Assembly: GCA_030248215.1 (NCBI GenBank)
Contig: JASANG010001085.1
Location: forward strand, 1-64,000
From: Enoplolaimus lenunculus
Taxonomy: Eukaryota; Nematoda; Enoplea; Enoplida; Thoracostomopsidae
Direction of reading: 5' to 3'
DNA: 64,000 nucleotides
The notes beneath the pieces are model-generated. The model worked only from the letters and a program-made list of their open reading frames with translations, ran no database searches and was not told where the DNA came from. The position numbers were made by a program, and so were the translations under genes. How positions within the stretch are numbered: the first letter of the stretch is position 1; each line of letters begins with the position of its first letter. Shown here one piece after another: positions 26,001 through 31,348 of the stretch.

Positions 26001-29000
26001 CCGATTACAAGTGTATGCAACTGGAAACATTCTGTACACTCTTGATCATGGCAAGAGTTAATGATCATTGATTGTAGTCACCGATTACAAGAGTATGCAA
26101 CTGGAAACATTCTGTACACTCTTGATCATGGCAAGAGTTAATGATCATTGATTGTAGTCACCGATTACAAGAGTATGCAACTGGAAACATTCTGTACATT
26201 CTTGATCATGGCAAGAGTTAATGATCATTCATTGTAGTCACCGATTACAAGAGTATGTAACTGGAAACATTCTGTACACTCTTGATCATGGCAAGAGTTA
26301 ATGATCATTGATTGTAGTCACCGATTACAAGAGTATGCAACTGGAAACATTCTGTACACTCTTGATCATGGCAAGAGTTAATGATCATTGATTGTAGTCA
26401 CCGATTACAAGAGTATGCAACTGGAAACATTCTGTATACTCTTGATCATGGCAAGAGTTAATGATCATTGATTGTAGTCACCGATTACAAGAGTATGCAA
26501 CTGGAAACATTCTGTATACTCTTGATCATGGCAAGAGTTAATGACCATTGATTGTAGTCACCGATTACAAGAGTATGCAACTGGAAACATTCTGTACACT
26601 CTTGATCATGGCAAGAGTTAATGATCATTGATTGTAGTCACCGATTACAAGAGTATGCAACTGGAAACATTCTGTATACTCTTGATCATGGCAAGAGTTA
26701 ATGATCATTGATTGTAGTCACCGATTACAAGAGTATGCAACTGGAAACATTCTGTATACTCTTGATCATGGCAAGAGTTAATGACCATTGATTGTAGTCA
26801 CCGATTACAAGAGTATGCAACTGGAAACATTCTGTACACTCTTGATCATGGCAAGAGTTAATGATCATTGATTGTAGTCACCGATTACAAGAGTATGCAA
26901 CTGGAAACATTCTGTATACTCTTGATCATGGCAAGAGTTAATGATCATTGATTGTAGTCACCGATTACAAGAGTATGCAACTGGAAACATTCTGTATACT
27001 CTTGATCATGGCAAGAGTTAATGACCATTGATTGTAGTCACCGATTACAAGAGTATGCAACTGGAAACATTCTGTACACTCTTGATCATGGCAAGAGTTA
27101 ATGATCATTGATTGTAGTCACCGATTACAAGAGTATGCAACTGGAAACATTCTGTATACTCTTGATCATGGCAAGAGTTAATGATCATTGATTGTAGTCA
27201 CCGATTACAAGAGTATGCAACTGGAAACATTCTGTATACTCTTGATCATGGCAAGAGTTAATAGTTTTCTACAATCACAGTGCTCACACTATAGGGTTTA
27301 ACCGTAGGTAAGCAACCGGAGGCGGATGATCAACCCAATTTGACAGAGCCGGAGATCAAACCGGATGTGAACCGAAATTAGTTAAAACAATATTTAGCAA
27401 AAAAACTGTACAGTTTTTACAAAATCTTTAGTTTTAAGCTGATATCTGAAAAACTCCTGACCATTTATTTTTCAAAATTGCATAAAATGTTAAGGCCAAA
27501 CACGCCGAAAAATGCTATTTTTGCAAAACAATAAAAAATTTCAACTGTTGAAATTACCGAAACCTCCACCATAAATTCTTTCTAACCCGGAAGCCGTTTC
27601 TCTGTCGGAACCGGATGTAGTTTTTCTGCTGGAGTCGGAGGCAGACCTCCAGCTTGTGCTCTGCCGACAAAAATTGCACAGACACCGAGACCAGAGGTCG
27701 ATTTTCTGCCGGAGTCGGAGGTCGATTTTCTGCCGGAGTCGGAAGTCGATTTTCTGCCGGAGTCGGAGGTCGATTTTCTGCCGGAGTCGGAGGTCGATTT
27801 TCTGCCGGAGTCGGAGGTCGATTTTCTGCCGGAGTCGGAGGTCGATTTTCTGCCGGAGTCGGAGGTCGATTTTCTGCCGGAGTCGGAGGTCGATTTTCTG
27901 CCGGAGTCGGAGGTCGATTTTCTGCCGGAGCCGGAAGTCGATTTCCTGCCGGAGCCGGAAGTCGATTTTCTGCCGGAGCCGGAAGTCGATTTCCTGCCGG
28001 AGCCGGAAGTCGATTTTCTGCCGGAGCCGGAAGTCGATTTTCTGCCGGAGTCGGAGGTCGATTTCCTGCCGGAGCCGGAGGCGGACCTTCGGTTGTGCCC
28101 TGTTTAATATTTTATGAAATGTTTCAGCTGTGTCAATTGTACCGACGGTGATGACTGTAGCGCCGCATTACTCACATTTGGACACGTTTTACAGGTTCAA
28201 TTTTTCGTGTTTTTGTAAAATTAAATTTTTAAAATTTTAAATTTAATTGTAAAATGAAATTTTGAAAATTTAAAATTTAAAAAGAATAATATTTTAAGGA
28301 ATACGTATATCCAAAAGTAGATGATTTATACAAGAGTGTGCAACTGGGAACATTTTGTGTAGAAAAGAATGTACCAAGCGTGCGTTGCGTTTTTTGGTCT
28401 GCCGCTCCTTCGTCCACTTATATTCTTTACCCGATTGTCATTTTGTTTTCTATTTTATATGTTGAGTTCGTAAAATCTCGACCGTCATTAAAAATGAGAT
28501 GGGTATGACTAAAATGCAACGAGCGCTGATACGCTGAGTGTCTCGCTATTTTAAGAAGTTGCACGCTCTTGTTTAAAGAGTCATTATTCATTCTTAATAT
28601 AACCATCCACTCTTGGTATAACTGACGCTAACAGCAATTATTAATCATAACCTCTTAATCAGCGTCTGAAATGAAGCAATTTTATAAAATATGGGTGCAG
28701 CTGTGATTTGTACACTGCAATAAATGGTGAGAAATCCGGCGCAGGTACGGAATCTGGACCCCTAGGATTTTGATAAAAAGTTGTCCATCCAATAGATCTC
28801 GACGAGCTGAATTCAACGGTATCATTTTTATGGCTGCATGAAGCAAAGGTTCAGAAGTTACGGTCCTCTAAATTATAGTGCAGACACGCATAGATTGGAA
28901 CAGAAAGTATCTATCATTAAAATGTTCGTCCAATATAATCTTAACCAGGTTTATTCCTTTCACAAATTTGATTGTTGGTACATGTTTTATATTGTAAAGT

Positions 29001-31348
29001 TATAATTTAAAGGGCCAAAACTACTGAACTAGGCACCCTACAGCGTTAAAAATGGCACCGTTGAATTTAACACATCGAAATCTGTATAAAATTATTTTTA
29101 TTAAATTCATATGAGGGTCCATATTCCGTACCTCAGCCTCAAAATCCAAACGGTGAGCCTAAGCCGAAGCCTGTAAACCGAAGTTTTAACTTTAACAAAA
29201 AAAACTGGTTCCACTTATAATTGAGTTGTGTTTTTTCTCTAAATGTCAGGGTTTCATATTCGATTTGGACGAAGAAAATAGAATGAATAAAACAAGATTA
29301 ACTTAAAGATTGTCTTATATTTCAGCTGTTGGCTTAATGTCAAACATTCGTTAATGTACGGAAGCGTCGGTCCGATAACACTGCTGTCTTTGATGGGGGC
29401 AATATTTGCCGAAGCCGGTGGGATTCACGAAGAAAATCCGGCACCGTTGCAGAAGGAATTTCAATATATTGCAGCGATGTAAGTCATCAAGTCTTTCTCG
29501 CATAGAGTATGCTGTGAGAAGCGAAAGCTATGTGTATCGAACTAATGGCCCATGTATAGAACAGGGCCGGATCGTTTTCCGAAGCGGCTGTAATAGAGTC
29601 AGTTTAAGTTTTAGACTACAGAAACATTTTGTGTGTAAAATTTGGAAATTTTAAGACATTTTTTTGTATTTAGCTCTCTGCTTATACTTACGCTTAATTT
29701 TTTGCTTGGGCTTAAGCTTAGGCTTAGGCTTCGACTTATTCTTAGGAATAGGCTCATGCTTACGATTAGGCTTAAGCTTAGGTTTAGGCTTTTAGAAATA
29801 TACTTGTACTGCTGTTGCGGCCCTGTTCTATACATGGGCCCTCATTTGTGTACAACACAATTGAAACGCTGCCCAAAATACGTATGTGAAGTGTTCCAGC
29901 TTTAATAACATATATGTAGTGTTGGTGCATTTATTTTCCTGTATTTAGAACAACTTAGTTAATGTTTGTAAATTTTATGACATAACAGGGTATGTTTGGC
30001 ACAATCTATTACGTTGACTGTGGTGACAGGTTAATATGAATTAAAATAATCCCAATCCAGCAACGGTTCCAGAAACGTGACGGGAAAATTGATGAAAGTT
30101 AAAACCCGTAGCACAAAAAATTAGGTTTTGATTCCTTATGGCGGGGTGATGCTGGCAGCGGGACCGTTGCGTCGCCGCCTGGATCCGCCGGATCCAAGAT
30201 TACAAAAATTCAATTTTTTTCAGTGTTTGTCAAAAATGGCTAATTTTAAAAATTCTACTGAGTTACACTGCTTACTGTGTTGGTGCGGTTGCCATGTACT
30301 TTCGCTACAGTACATTCATAGTAACTGCGTCTGGCCTGAATATCGCATTGGGAGTCTCGATATTTATGATGCACACTTCTGCAGACAGAGACGTAAGCAA
30401 TTTAAACTTGTATTATTTATCATCCACGGTATATAGAGCCATTGTAAGCGAAAAGGGCAAATGTTACTTTTAGGGGTGTAACAGTAGATTAAGCGTGTTG
30501 CTAAAGCTTAAGCCTAAGCCTAAGCAAAAAAATTGTAATCGAGAATCTAAACCTACTCTTTTGTAGACCCACCAGAAACCTTTACGCCCCTTAAAGTAAC
30601 ATGGGCTGCGAAAAGTTAGCATGATTGCGTAGCTCAGTGGTTTGACTAACGGACCGGTAATCCGTACGTTGTGGGTTCGAGCCCCACCGCTTCCGTAGCA
30701 GAATTTTTGAATTTATATACTTTTGTCAGAATTAATATTTAATATTTTTAATGTTGTCAACAGCGAATGATCGCTAGACAAGAGTATGCATCTGGGTACA
30801 TTCTGTGAAGGAAAGAATTTTACCAGTATAGTTTGTACTGAACCGGAGAATTTTGTTAATTTTTGGTATATTTATAGTTGTAATTTTGCAAATTTTTCTT
30901 GTCAAATATACCGCTGTCAAATCGAACCTGACAGCTCAAACCGGGGTGTAGCCAGGTGGATTCAGGTGTCAAACCCGTGCTTTGGGATTTTTGTTCTGAA
31001 ATAATTAGAAACGGTATCAGTTTGCAACACAAGAAACCCCTTTCGAAATTTTGGCCAATGTATAGAGACGAATCCGTAGTGGTAGTATAAAAGCATATTC
31101 CTAAGCCTAAACCTAAGTGTAAGCCTAAGCGTAAGAATGAGCTATACTTGATATACTTAAGCCTAAGCGTATACAAAAGTATATCTAAAAGTTAAGCTTA
31201 CTCTAATGTAGTCCCGTAGAAAAACGTTCCGCTCCTGATCTTTATGTAAACAATTATGCTGCAATTTATATTTTAGGTCCTGAAATACGTCACTGAAAAA
31301 TGGACTTTGGCCAAACGACTTTTGACCGGTGGCAGTGGGCGTTCGTAA
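1098..31348 (+). CDS. Lectin-mucin seven-helix receptor gene (adhesion-GPCR-like), 19 exons, 5' partial
   Basis: Predicted cell-surface receptor: a sugar-binding ectodomain on a family B2 seven-helix domain. Exons: 1098-1277, 5235-5352, 5986-6083, 7437-7766, 9152-9337, 11357-11474, 12395-12501, 14141-14320, 15645-15762, 16223-16320, 19428-20318, 21868-21887, 22550-22653, 23318-23417, 24370-24532, 28128-28194, 29326-29478, 30224-30392, 31277-31348. Every junction is AG/GT and every phase closes, giving about 1089 residues: lectin domain 1 (1-132), poly-Thr (133-242), lectin domain 2 (243-379), lectin domain 3 (380-511), poly-Thr (512-808), seven helices and tail (809-1089). Family B marks: helix-3 Cys and EGLQ, the CWL of loop 2, helix-7 ALGVSIFMMH. 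No GPS motif precedes helix 1. The signal-peptide exon is not in view. Exon 11357-11474 carries an in-frame TGA, so this copy may be impaired or carry an assembly error. Domains are clear; function and ligand are inferred. Confidence 0.88.
1466..1545. repeat. GGAACA/GGAACC hexamer run in the first visible intron
   Basis: Short run of GGAACA and GGAACC hexamers, with a second cluster near 1695-1715. The block 1450-1770 looks like a diverged relative of the elements at 6190-6670 and 52068-52410, which carry AAACGG hexamers. Confidence 0.55.
1780..5200. other. Intron between exons A1 and A2, no gene recognised
   Basis: Short open frames of 60 to 120 codons occur on both strands but none shows a known domain, a coding-like exon structure or conservation with anything else in the window. 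Mixed unique sequence, probably old repeat debris. Confidence 0.5.
5235..5352 (+). CDS. Exon A2: middle of C-type lectin domain 1, NPD motif
   Basis: TTTCAG acceptor, GG|GTAACT donor, 118 bases. Reads RAWVNLTRDSNDATKF, DSCGNEIQYSNW, then NNPDN at 5330-5344. The NPD sits where calcium-dependent lectins carry EPN (mannose type) or QPD (galactose type), so binding is possible but specificity is unclear. Joins A1 by forming GAT across the junction. Exon C2 is its duplicate. Confidence 0.88.
5367..5587. mobile_element. Family F element (ends TATTCACACGTG)
   Basis: Starts CCTATTCACACGTGTAAG and ends in the inverse, CTTGCACGTGTGAATAGGG. The inside is rich in CTTGCAGCTGCAA palindromes. It lies 15 bases downstream of the exon A2 donor. 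Confidence 0.75.
5986..6083 (+). CDS. Exon A3: end of C-type lectin domain 1, WND motif
   Basis: TTTCAG acceptor, G|GTAAAT donor, 98 bases. Reads GVEDCVEILPSSAEWNDVRC then APNQVVCRRCDS. The WND triplet that supplies calcium ligands in C-type lectins is intact, as are the last two fold cysteines. Ends with one codon base, completed by CC of the mucin exon. Confidence 0.88.
6190..6670. repeat. AAACGG-hexamer repeat with nested family B element
   Basis: Shares the AACGGAAACGG run and the following CAGATGTTTTATTTTTCTGC block with 52068-52410. A family B element sits inside it at 6271-6370. Confidence 0.65.
6271..6370. mobile_element. Family B element, 100 bases, TA target site
   Basis: CACTGCAAAAAATGCTGAGT at one end and its inverse at the other, TA on both sides. 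The size and TA duplication suggest a mariner-like non-autonomous element. Confidence 0.8.
7184..7370. mobile_element. Family C2 element just before exon M1
   Basis: ATGTTACTTTGAGGGGC at the left, CCCCTAAAAGTAACAT at the right, with TAAGCCTAAG hexamers inside. It ends about 65 bases before the M1 acceptor. Confidence 0.7.
7437..7766 (+). CDS. Exon M1: poly-threonine mucin-like linker 1
   Basis: TTATAG acceptor, then ANPTNVEACP followed by an almost unbroken run of about 90 threonines with a little alanine near the end; the donor is A|GTATAA at 7767. It is 330 bases, phase 1 to 1. The threonine frame is the one that joins both neighbours. Dense threonine predicts a stiff O-glycosylated stalk between lectin domains 1 and 2. 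The opening nine or ten residues match those of exon M2, so the two stalk exons are duplicates. The exact donor within the repeat is the least certain part. Confidence 0.78.
7958..8165. mobile_element. Family H fragment
   Basis: Contains TTGCAGATCTCAAAATTGG and ends GTGCTACACACATTTGAGAA, as in the fuller copies at 59432-59642 and 63573-63788. The left end is worn. Confidence 0.5.
8774..8962 (+). pseudogene. Extra copy 1 of exon B1 (tandem duplicate, no usable donor)
   Basis: Repeats the acceptor and first two thirds of exon B1, reading TCPSGWEQYPSTGCCFKFEP and on to TYGDQAY, then runs through TAT codons into a TAA. No good donor lies before the stop. It differs from copies 2 and 3 at a few sites. 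If spliced in from exon M1 it would end the protein early and give a soluble lectin-mucin fragment; more likely it is a by-product of duplication. Confidence 0.75.
8963..9151 (+). pseudogene. Extra copy 2 of exon B1 (tandem duplicate, no usable donor)
   Basis: A second 189-base copy of the same unit, lying in phase with copies 1 and 3. It has its own AATTTCAG acceptor and the same lectin-domain opening, then the TAT run and TAA. It looks almost identical to copy 3 up to GDQA, so the duplication is recent. Confidence 0.75.
9152..9337 (+). CDS. Exon B1: first third of C-type lectin domain 2
   Basis: Third and only complete copy of the triplicated unit. After the acceptor it reads TCPSGWEQYPSTGCCFKFEP, YANAEYHCNAFGARLATYGD, then AESLWAFDRFKSLHSK and the donor A|GTAACA at 9338. 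186 bases, phase 1 to 1; only this copy continues past GDQA in a lectin-like way and joins exon B2 correctly. Confidence 0.85.
10365..10630. mobile_element. Family F element
   Basis: Ends match 5367-5587: CACACATGCAACTTTGCTGC at the left and CTTGCACGTGTGAATAATG at the right, with the TTGCAGCTG core inside. Confidence 0.68.
10981..11324. mobile_element. Family B element with internal 134-base tandem duplication
   Basis: Starts CACTGCAAAAAAATTGTGAG after TA and ends TTTTTTGCAGTG before TA. The left end plus flanking bases occur twice (10981 and 11115). It stops about 30 bases before the exon B2 acceptor. Confidence 0.78.
11357..11474 (+). CDS. Exon B2: middle of C-type lectin domain 2, EPN motif, in-frame TGA
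   Basis: TTTTAG acceptor, GG|GTACGA donor, 118 bases like exons A2 and C2. Reads TDFWIGYRRYCDEAKDAYFS, a TGA at 11416-11418, then DCTPMSYQIWKSYEPNNGG. EPN at 11458-11466 is the mannose-type motif. The frame on both sides of the TGA is clearly lectin-like and both junction phases fit, so the stop is inside a real exon. It may be a sequencing error, a null allele, a first decay step, or recoded; nothing here decides. Confidence 0.8.
11640..11900. mobile_element. Family J fragment
   Basis: GGGTTCACGTTATAGCCGGG at the left, followed by tracts with ATCATATGATA as in 20841-21630. The right end is not clear. Confidence 0.45.
12395..12501 (+). CDS. Exon B3: end of C-type lectin domain 2, WND motif
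   Basis: TTTTTCAG acceptor, G|GTAAGC donor, 107 bases. Reads GNQCCAHVIDNPVGSASWND then KQCDTLKPFVCKMCP. The WND calcium-site triplet and the closing cysteines are present. With EPN in B2 this domain has the full calcium-dependent mannose-type signature. The trailing G joins AC of exon C1 to make Asp. Confidence 0.87.
12577..12733. mobile_element. Family A element, left end worn
   Basis: Repeated AACTCA/TGAGTT words, TCTGATAGTCCTAACTCAGA core and the right end CGCTGAAATTTACAGTG. Confidence 0.75.
13069..13442. mobile_element. Family E element
   Basis: CTGTAGTGACCCGATTAAGA at the left, CTTATTCTCGGGTCAATACAG at the right in inverse order. The inside holds CCGCCCTTCGTTACTGATAT, shared with the other four copies. 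Confidence 0.8.
14141..14320 (+). CDS. Exon C1: first third of C-type lectin domain 3
   Basis: TTTTCAG acceptor, G|GTACGC donor, 180 bases. Reads DRDTTRCPPDW, NGCCYGVINVGVTYNEAS, CALYAAELHPALG. It is the duplicate of exon A1, same length and phases, differing mainly at scattered bases. The fold cysteines are kept. Confidence 0.88.
14330..14665. mobile_element. Family D fragment next to exon C1
   Basis: Holds GTTGCATACTCTTG, CAAAAACGCAACGCG and a GGGGGTCGGTC stretch as in the fuller copy at 45927-46247. The CAAGAGTGGATGAT ends are missing. Confidence 0.55.
14741..14955. mobile_element. Family C element with 8-base target duplication CCTTTTTG
   Basis: GTTCCATGTATAGAACAGGG at the left and the inverse CCCTGTTCTATACATGGAC at the right. 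CCTTTTTG stands at 14733-14740 and 14956-14963. The inside has CCTAAG hexamers. Eight-base duplication suggests hAT-type mobilisation. Confidence 0.85.
15645..15762 (+). CDS. Exon C2: middle of C-type lectin domain 3, QPD motif
   Basis: TTTTAG acceptor, GG|GTAAAC donor, 118 bases. Reads ARAWVDVTRSSSDATKF, DSCGNEIQYSNW, QQNQPDNAAG. QPD at 15743-15751 is the galactose-type motif, unlike NPD in the paralogous exon A2 and EPN in B2. Confidence 0.88.
15891..16037. repeat. 27-base tandem repeat in intron between exons C2 and C3
   Basis: Five copies of a unit reading about ATTATTAGCTATGTATTTA; the word GCTATG recurs at 15901, 15928, 15955, 15982 and 16009. Further scattered copies occur near 5730 and 16170. 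Confidence 0.85.
16223..16320 (+). CDS. Exon C3: end of C-type lectin domain 3
   Basis: TTTTCAG acceptor, G|GTAAAT donor, 98 bases, duplicate of exon A3. Reads GAEDCVEILPTNAERNDARC then TPNQVICRRCDS. The W of the WND triplet is replaced by R (RND), but the N and D that bind calcium remain, so calcium binding may persist. Confidence 0.87.
16954..17199. mobile_element. Family A element
   Basis: CCTGTAAATCCTAGTGAGTT at the left and CTCATTGAAGTTTACAG at the right, TGAGTT/AACTCA words inside. Confidence 0.78.
17352..17572. mobile_element. Family A element
   Basis: Starts CACTGTAAATTCCAATGAG, ends CAACTCACTGAAATC. Core TCTGATAGTCCTCATTCAGA as in the other copies. Confidence 0.78.
17573..18200. 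mobile_element. Family D element(s), two copies run together
   Basis: Contains GTGGATGATGTCCACG, repeated GCGTTGCGTTTTTGG words in both orientations, and GGGGGGT blocks. The inner ends are hard to place, so the span is approximate. Confidence 0.55.
18483..19165. repeat. Tandem repeat, unit about 156 to 176 bases
   Basis: Four to five diverged copies beginning TTAAGCTAATATGCAAATTAG at about 18483, 18639, 18795 and 18971, a last partial near 19139. Each holds TATCGGTTTTGGAGGTTTGT and TCCTCGCACCCAAAAA. Confidence 0.8.
19190..19350. repeat. Interspersed repeat ending in ACGGACAGACGGACAG
   Basis: AAATCGGTTCAGCCGTTCCTG followed by CACGGACAGACGGACAGACA. This arrangement is a widespread tail type in invertebrate interspersed repeats; the element it belongs to cannot be named from this piece. 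Confidence 0.5.
19428..20318 (+). CDS. Exon M2: long poly-threonine mucin-like stalk
   Basis: TTTAG acceptor, ANPTNVETCP as in M1, then some 285 codons that are nearly all threonine, with a sparse scatter of M, A, P, S, V, I, F, N and K, ending at A|GTAATG. 891 bases, phase 1 to 1. The first part uses mainly ACA and ACG, the second mainly ACT and ACA, with ACC throughout, yet the amino acid hardly changes. It should form a long O-glycosylated stalk holding the lectin domains away from the membrane. Confidence 0.85.
20841..21630. mobile_element. Family J element with inverted CCCGCCAAATTT array
   Basis: GCGGGTTTCACGTTATAACT at the left, TTTATAATGTGAACCCAGC at the right. Many ATCATATGATATTCC palindromes. 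The stretch 21105-21320 repeats CCCGCCAAATTTTGAATTTT, the reverse of the array at 115-795. Confidence 0.65.
21868..21887 (+). CDS. 20-base juxtamembrane microexon
   Basis: ATTTTAG acceptor, CT CAA ACT GTT CCT GAA ACT, then GTAAGT. With the last base of M2 it reads TQTVPET. It is the only element found that turns the phase-1 end of M2 into the phase-0 start of the helix-1 exon, which supports it in spite of its size. It leaves no room for a GAIN domain. Confidence 0.7.
22033..22215. mobile_element. Family C element, worn
   Basis: Starts AAGATCAGGAGTGGAACG; inside are TTAGGCTAAGGCTTA hexamers; the right end has GTTACGGCGCTTAAAGTAACAT, close to the C2 type. Confidence 0.6.
22318..22455. mobile_element. 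Family C element close to the helix 1 exon
   Basis: TAAAGAACAGTGGAGGAACC at the left, AAGCCTAAGCCTAAGCC inside, CCCCTGATCTTTACATGGGCC at the right. Ends about 95 bases before exon 22550-22653. Confidence 0.7.
22550..22653 (+). CDS. Helix 1 exon of the seven-helix domain
   Basis: GTTTTAG acceptor, CG|GTAAGT donor, 104 bases. Reads VHPNFVIWPIVVEKISCL then ILVVALALSLAVFARFR: an outside lead, one hydrophobic helix and a basic inner end, the shape of helix 1 in adhesion receptors. No CxWxC or HxT/S GPS pattern precedes it. Confidence 0.85.
23318..23417 (+). CDS. Helix 2 exon
   Basis: CTTCAG acceptor, CAA|GTAAAT donor, 100 bases. With CG from the previous exon it gives R, then VKHLERCLQMGVEIGLLVAH and VLLFIFAEPYKIQ. 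The pattern of basic loop 1, then an amphipathic start leading into a hydrophobic helix, fits family B2 helix 2. Confidence 0.84.
23552..23752. mobile_element. Family C element with perfect 8-base target duplication GAGTGGAT
   Basis: GACCCATGTACAGAACAGGG at the left, CCCTGTTGTATACGTGGGCC at the right, GAGTGGAT at 23544-23551 and 23753-23760. The duplicated bases are the end of a family D element, so C inserted into D. Confidence 0.88.
23754..24010. mobile_element. Family D element interrupted by a family C element
   Basis: Resumes GAGTGGATCATCATAG after the family C insert, with ACAAGAGTATGCAAATTAG and GCGTTTTTGCTGTACCCCC; the left tip CAAGAGTGGAT lies at 23541-23551. Confidence 0.6.
24060..24312. 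repeat. Family G fragment followed by family C fragment
   Basis: 24060-24128 holds GAGTTCGAATCCTAGCAT and TATTCATCTGATCAAAGG, a decayed tRNA-like part of family G. 24178-24312 carries CAAGGCCGGAACAGTAG and ends TTTTTACATGGGCC, family C. Confidence 0.55.
24370..24532 (+). CDS. Helix 3 and start of helix 4 exon
   Basis: GTTTTCAG acceptor, G|GTACTG donor, 163 bases. Reads NRTLCRLASATIQLFYIVHF, AFMCLEGLQAFGKMTNVICI, GGMMNRKSNAVLAL. The Cys before helix 3 should pair with the Cys of CWL in loop 2. CLEGLQ matches the VEGLxLY signature of adhesion and secretin receptors. A different open frame over the same bases has no such logic and was set aside. Confidence 0.86.
24842..27262. repeat. 80-base satellite array, about 30 copies, between helix 3 and helix 4 exons
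   Basis: Unit contains GGCAAGAGTTAATGATCATT and ACAAGAGTATGCAACTGGAA; the word ATGATCATTG recurs every 80 bases. Copies differ at a few sites only (TACACT or TATACT, ATGATC or ATGACC). ATGACC copies fall 240 bases apart at 25261, 25501, 25741 and again at 26541, 26781, 27021, so trimers were amplified together. The unit shares its AAGAGTATGCAACTGG part with family D ends. Confidence 0.95.
27690..28085. repeat. 24-base minisatellite just upstream of the helix 4 exon
   Basis: About 16 copies of a unit near GTCGATTTTCTGCCGGAG plus TCGGAG or CCGGAA. Variants cluster: TCGGAG units first, CCGGAAG units later. It stays open in more than one frame, only because 24 is a multiple of three. Scattered related words occur at 10140-10200 and 27300-27650. 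Confidence 0.93.
28128..28194 (+). CDS. Helix 4 exon
   Basis: TTTCAG acceptor, 67 bases, AG|GTTCAA donor (weak). Reads AVSIVPTVMTVAPHYSHLDT then FY; the last two bases join C of the next exon to give Ser. It lies just after the 24-base minisatellite. Short and with a poor donor, but both phases fit exactly. Confidence 0.76.
28318..28615. mobile_element. Family D element
   Basis: AAGTAGATGATTTATACAAG at the left, AACCATCCACTCTTGG at the right in inverse order, with GTGCGTTGCGTTTTTTGG inside. Confidence 0.7.
29326..29478 (+). CDS. Loop 2 (CWL) and helix 5 exon
   Basis: ATTTCAG acceptor, AT|GTAAGT donor, 153 bases. Reads SCWLNVKHSLMYGSVGPITL, LSLMGAIFAEAGGIHEENPA, PLQKEFQYIAA. CWL followed by a helix with VGP is the family B loop-2/helix-5 signature. 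The charged stretch after it is inner loop 3. Confidence 0.88.
29548..29840. mobile_element. Family C element, long, downstream of the helix 5 exon
   Basis: GGCCCATGTATAGAACAGGG at the left, CCCTGTTCTATACATGGGCC at the right, perfect inverted ends, TTAGGC-type hexamers between. Starts about 70 bases after the exon 29326-29478 donor. Confidence 0.85.
30224..30392 (+). CDS. Helix 6 and helix 7 exon
   Basis: TTTTTCAG acceptor, GAC|GTAAGC donor, 169 bases. Reads VCQKWLILKILLSYTAYCVG, AVAMYFRYSTFIVTASGL, NIALGVSIFMMHTSADRD. Two hydrophobic helices with a short outer turn, then a charged inner end. The NIALGVSIFMMH stretch is the counterpart of the helix-7 NSLQGxFIF pattern. Confidence 0.88.
30456..30607. 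mobile_element. Family C2 element
   Basis: AATGTTACTTTTAGGGGTG at the left, CGCCCCTTAAAGTAACATGG at the right, AAGCCTAAGCCTAAGC inside. Confidence 0.75.
30623..30694 (+). tRNA. tRNA-like sequence (Thr-type by position), probably a pseudogene or repeat core
   Basis: A-box-like TAGCTCAGTGG and B-box-like GGGTTCGAGCC, a perfect 5-base anticodon stem (ACGGA/TCCGT) and T stem (GTGGG/CCCAC). The loop would place GGT as anticodon but has C where tRNAs have U33, the D stem is incomplete and the acceptor ends pair poorly. GCGAAAAGTTAGCATG just upstream also precedes the copy at 45606-45678. More likely a repeat-borne derivative than a working tRNA. Confidence 0.5.
31051..31245. mobile_element. Family C element before the last exon of gene 1
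   Basis: GGCCAATGTATAGAGACGAA at the left, TAAGCCTAAGCG hexamers, CCGCTCCTGATCTTTATGTA at the right; ends about 30 bases before exon 31277-31348. Confidence 0.68.
31277..31348 (+). CDS. Last exon: short cytoplasmic tail and stop
   Basis: TTTTAG acceptor, then VLKYVTEKWTLAKRLL, TGGSGRS and TAA at 31346-31348. Phase 0 fits the previous donor. The 23-residue basic amphipathic tail looks like helix 8. No clear polyadenylation signal was identified. Confidence 0.77.
   Translation, partial: VLKYVTEKWTLAKRLLTGGSGRS

Noticed and set aside
27654-28151. Glycine- or arginine-rich repeat proteins (RFSAGVGG, SIFCRSRR)
   Set aside because: Two frames of the 24-base minisatellite stay open equally well; the region is intronic in gene 1.
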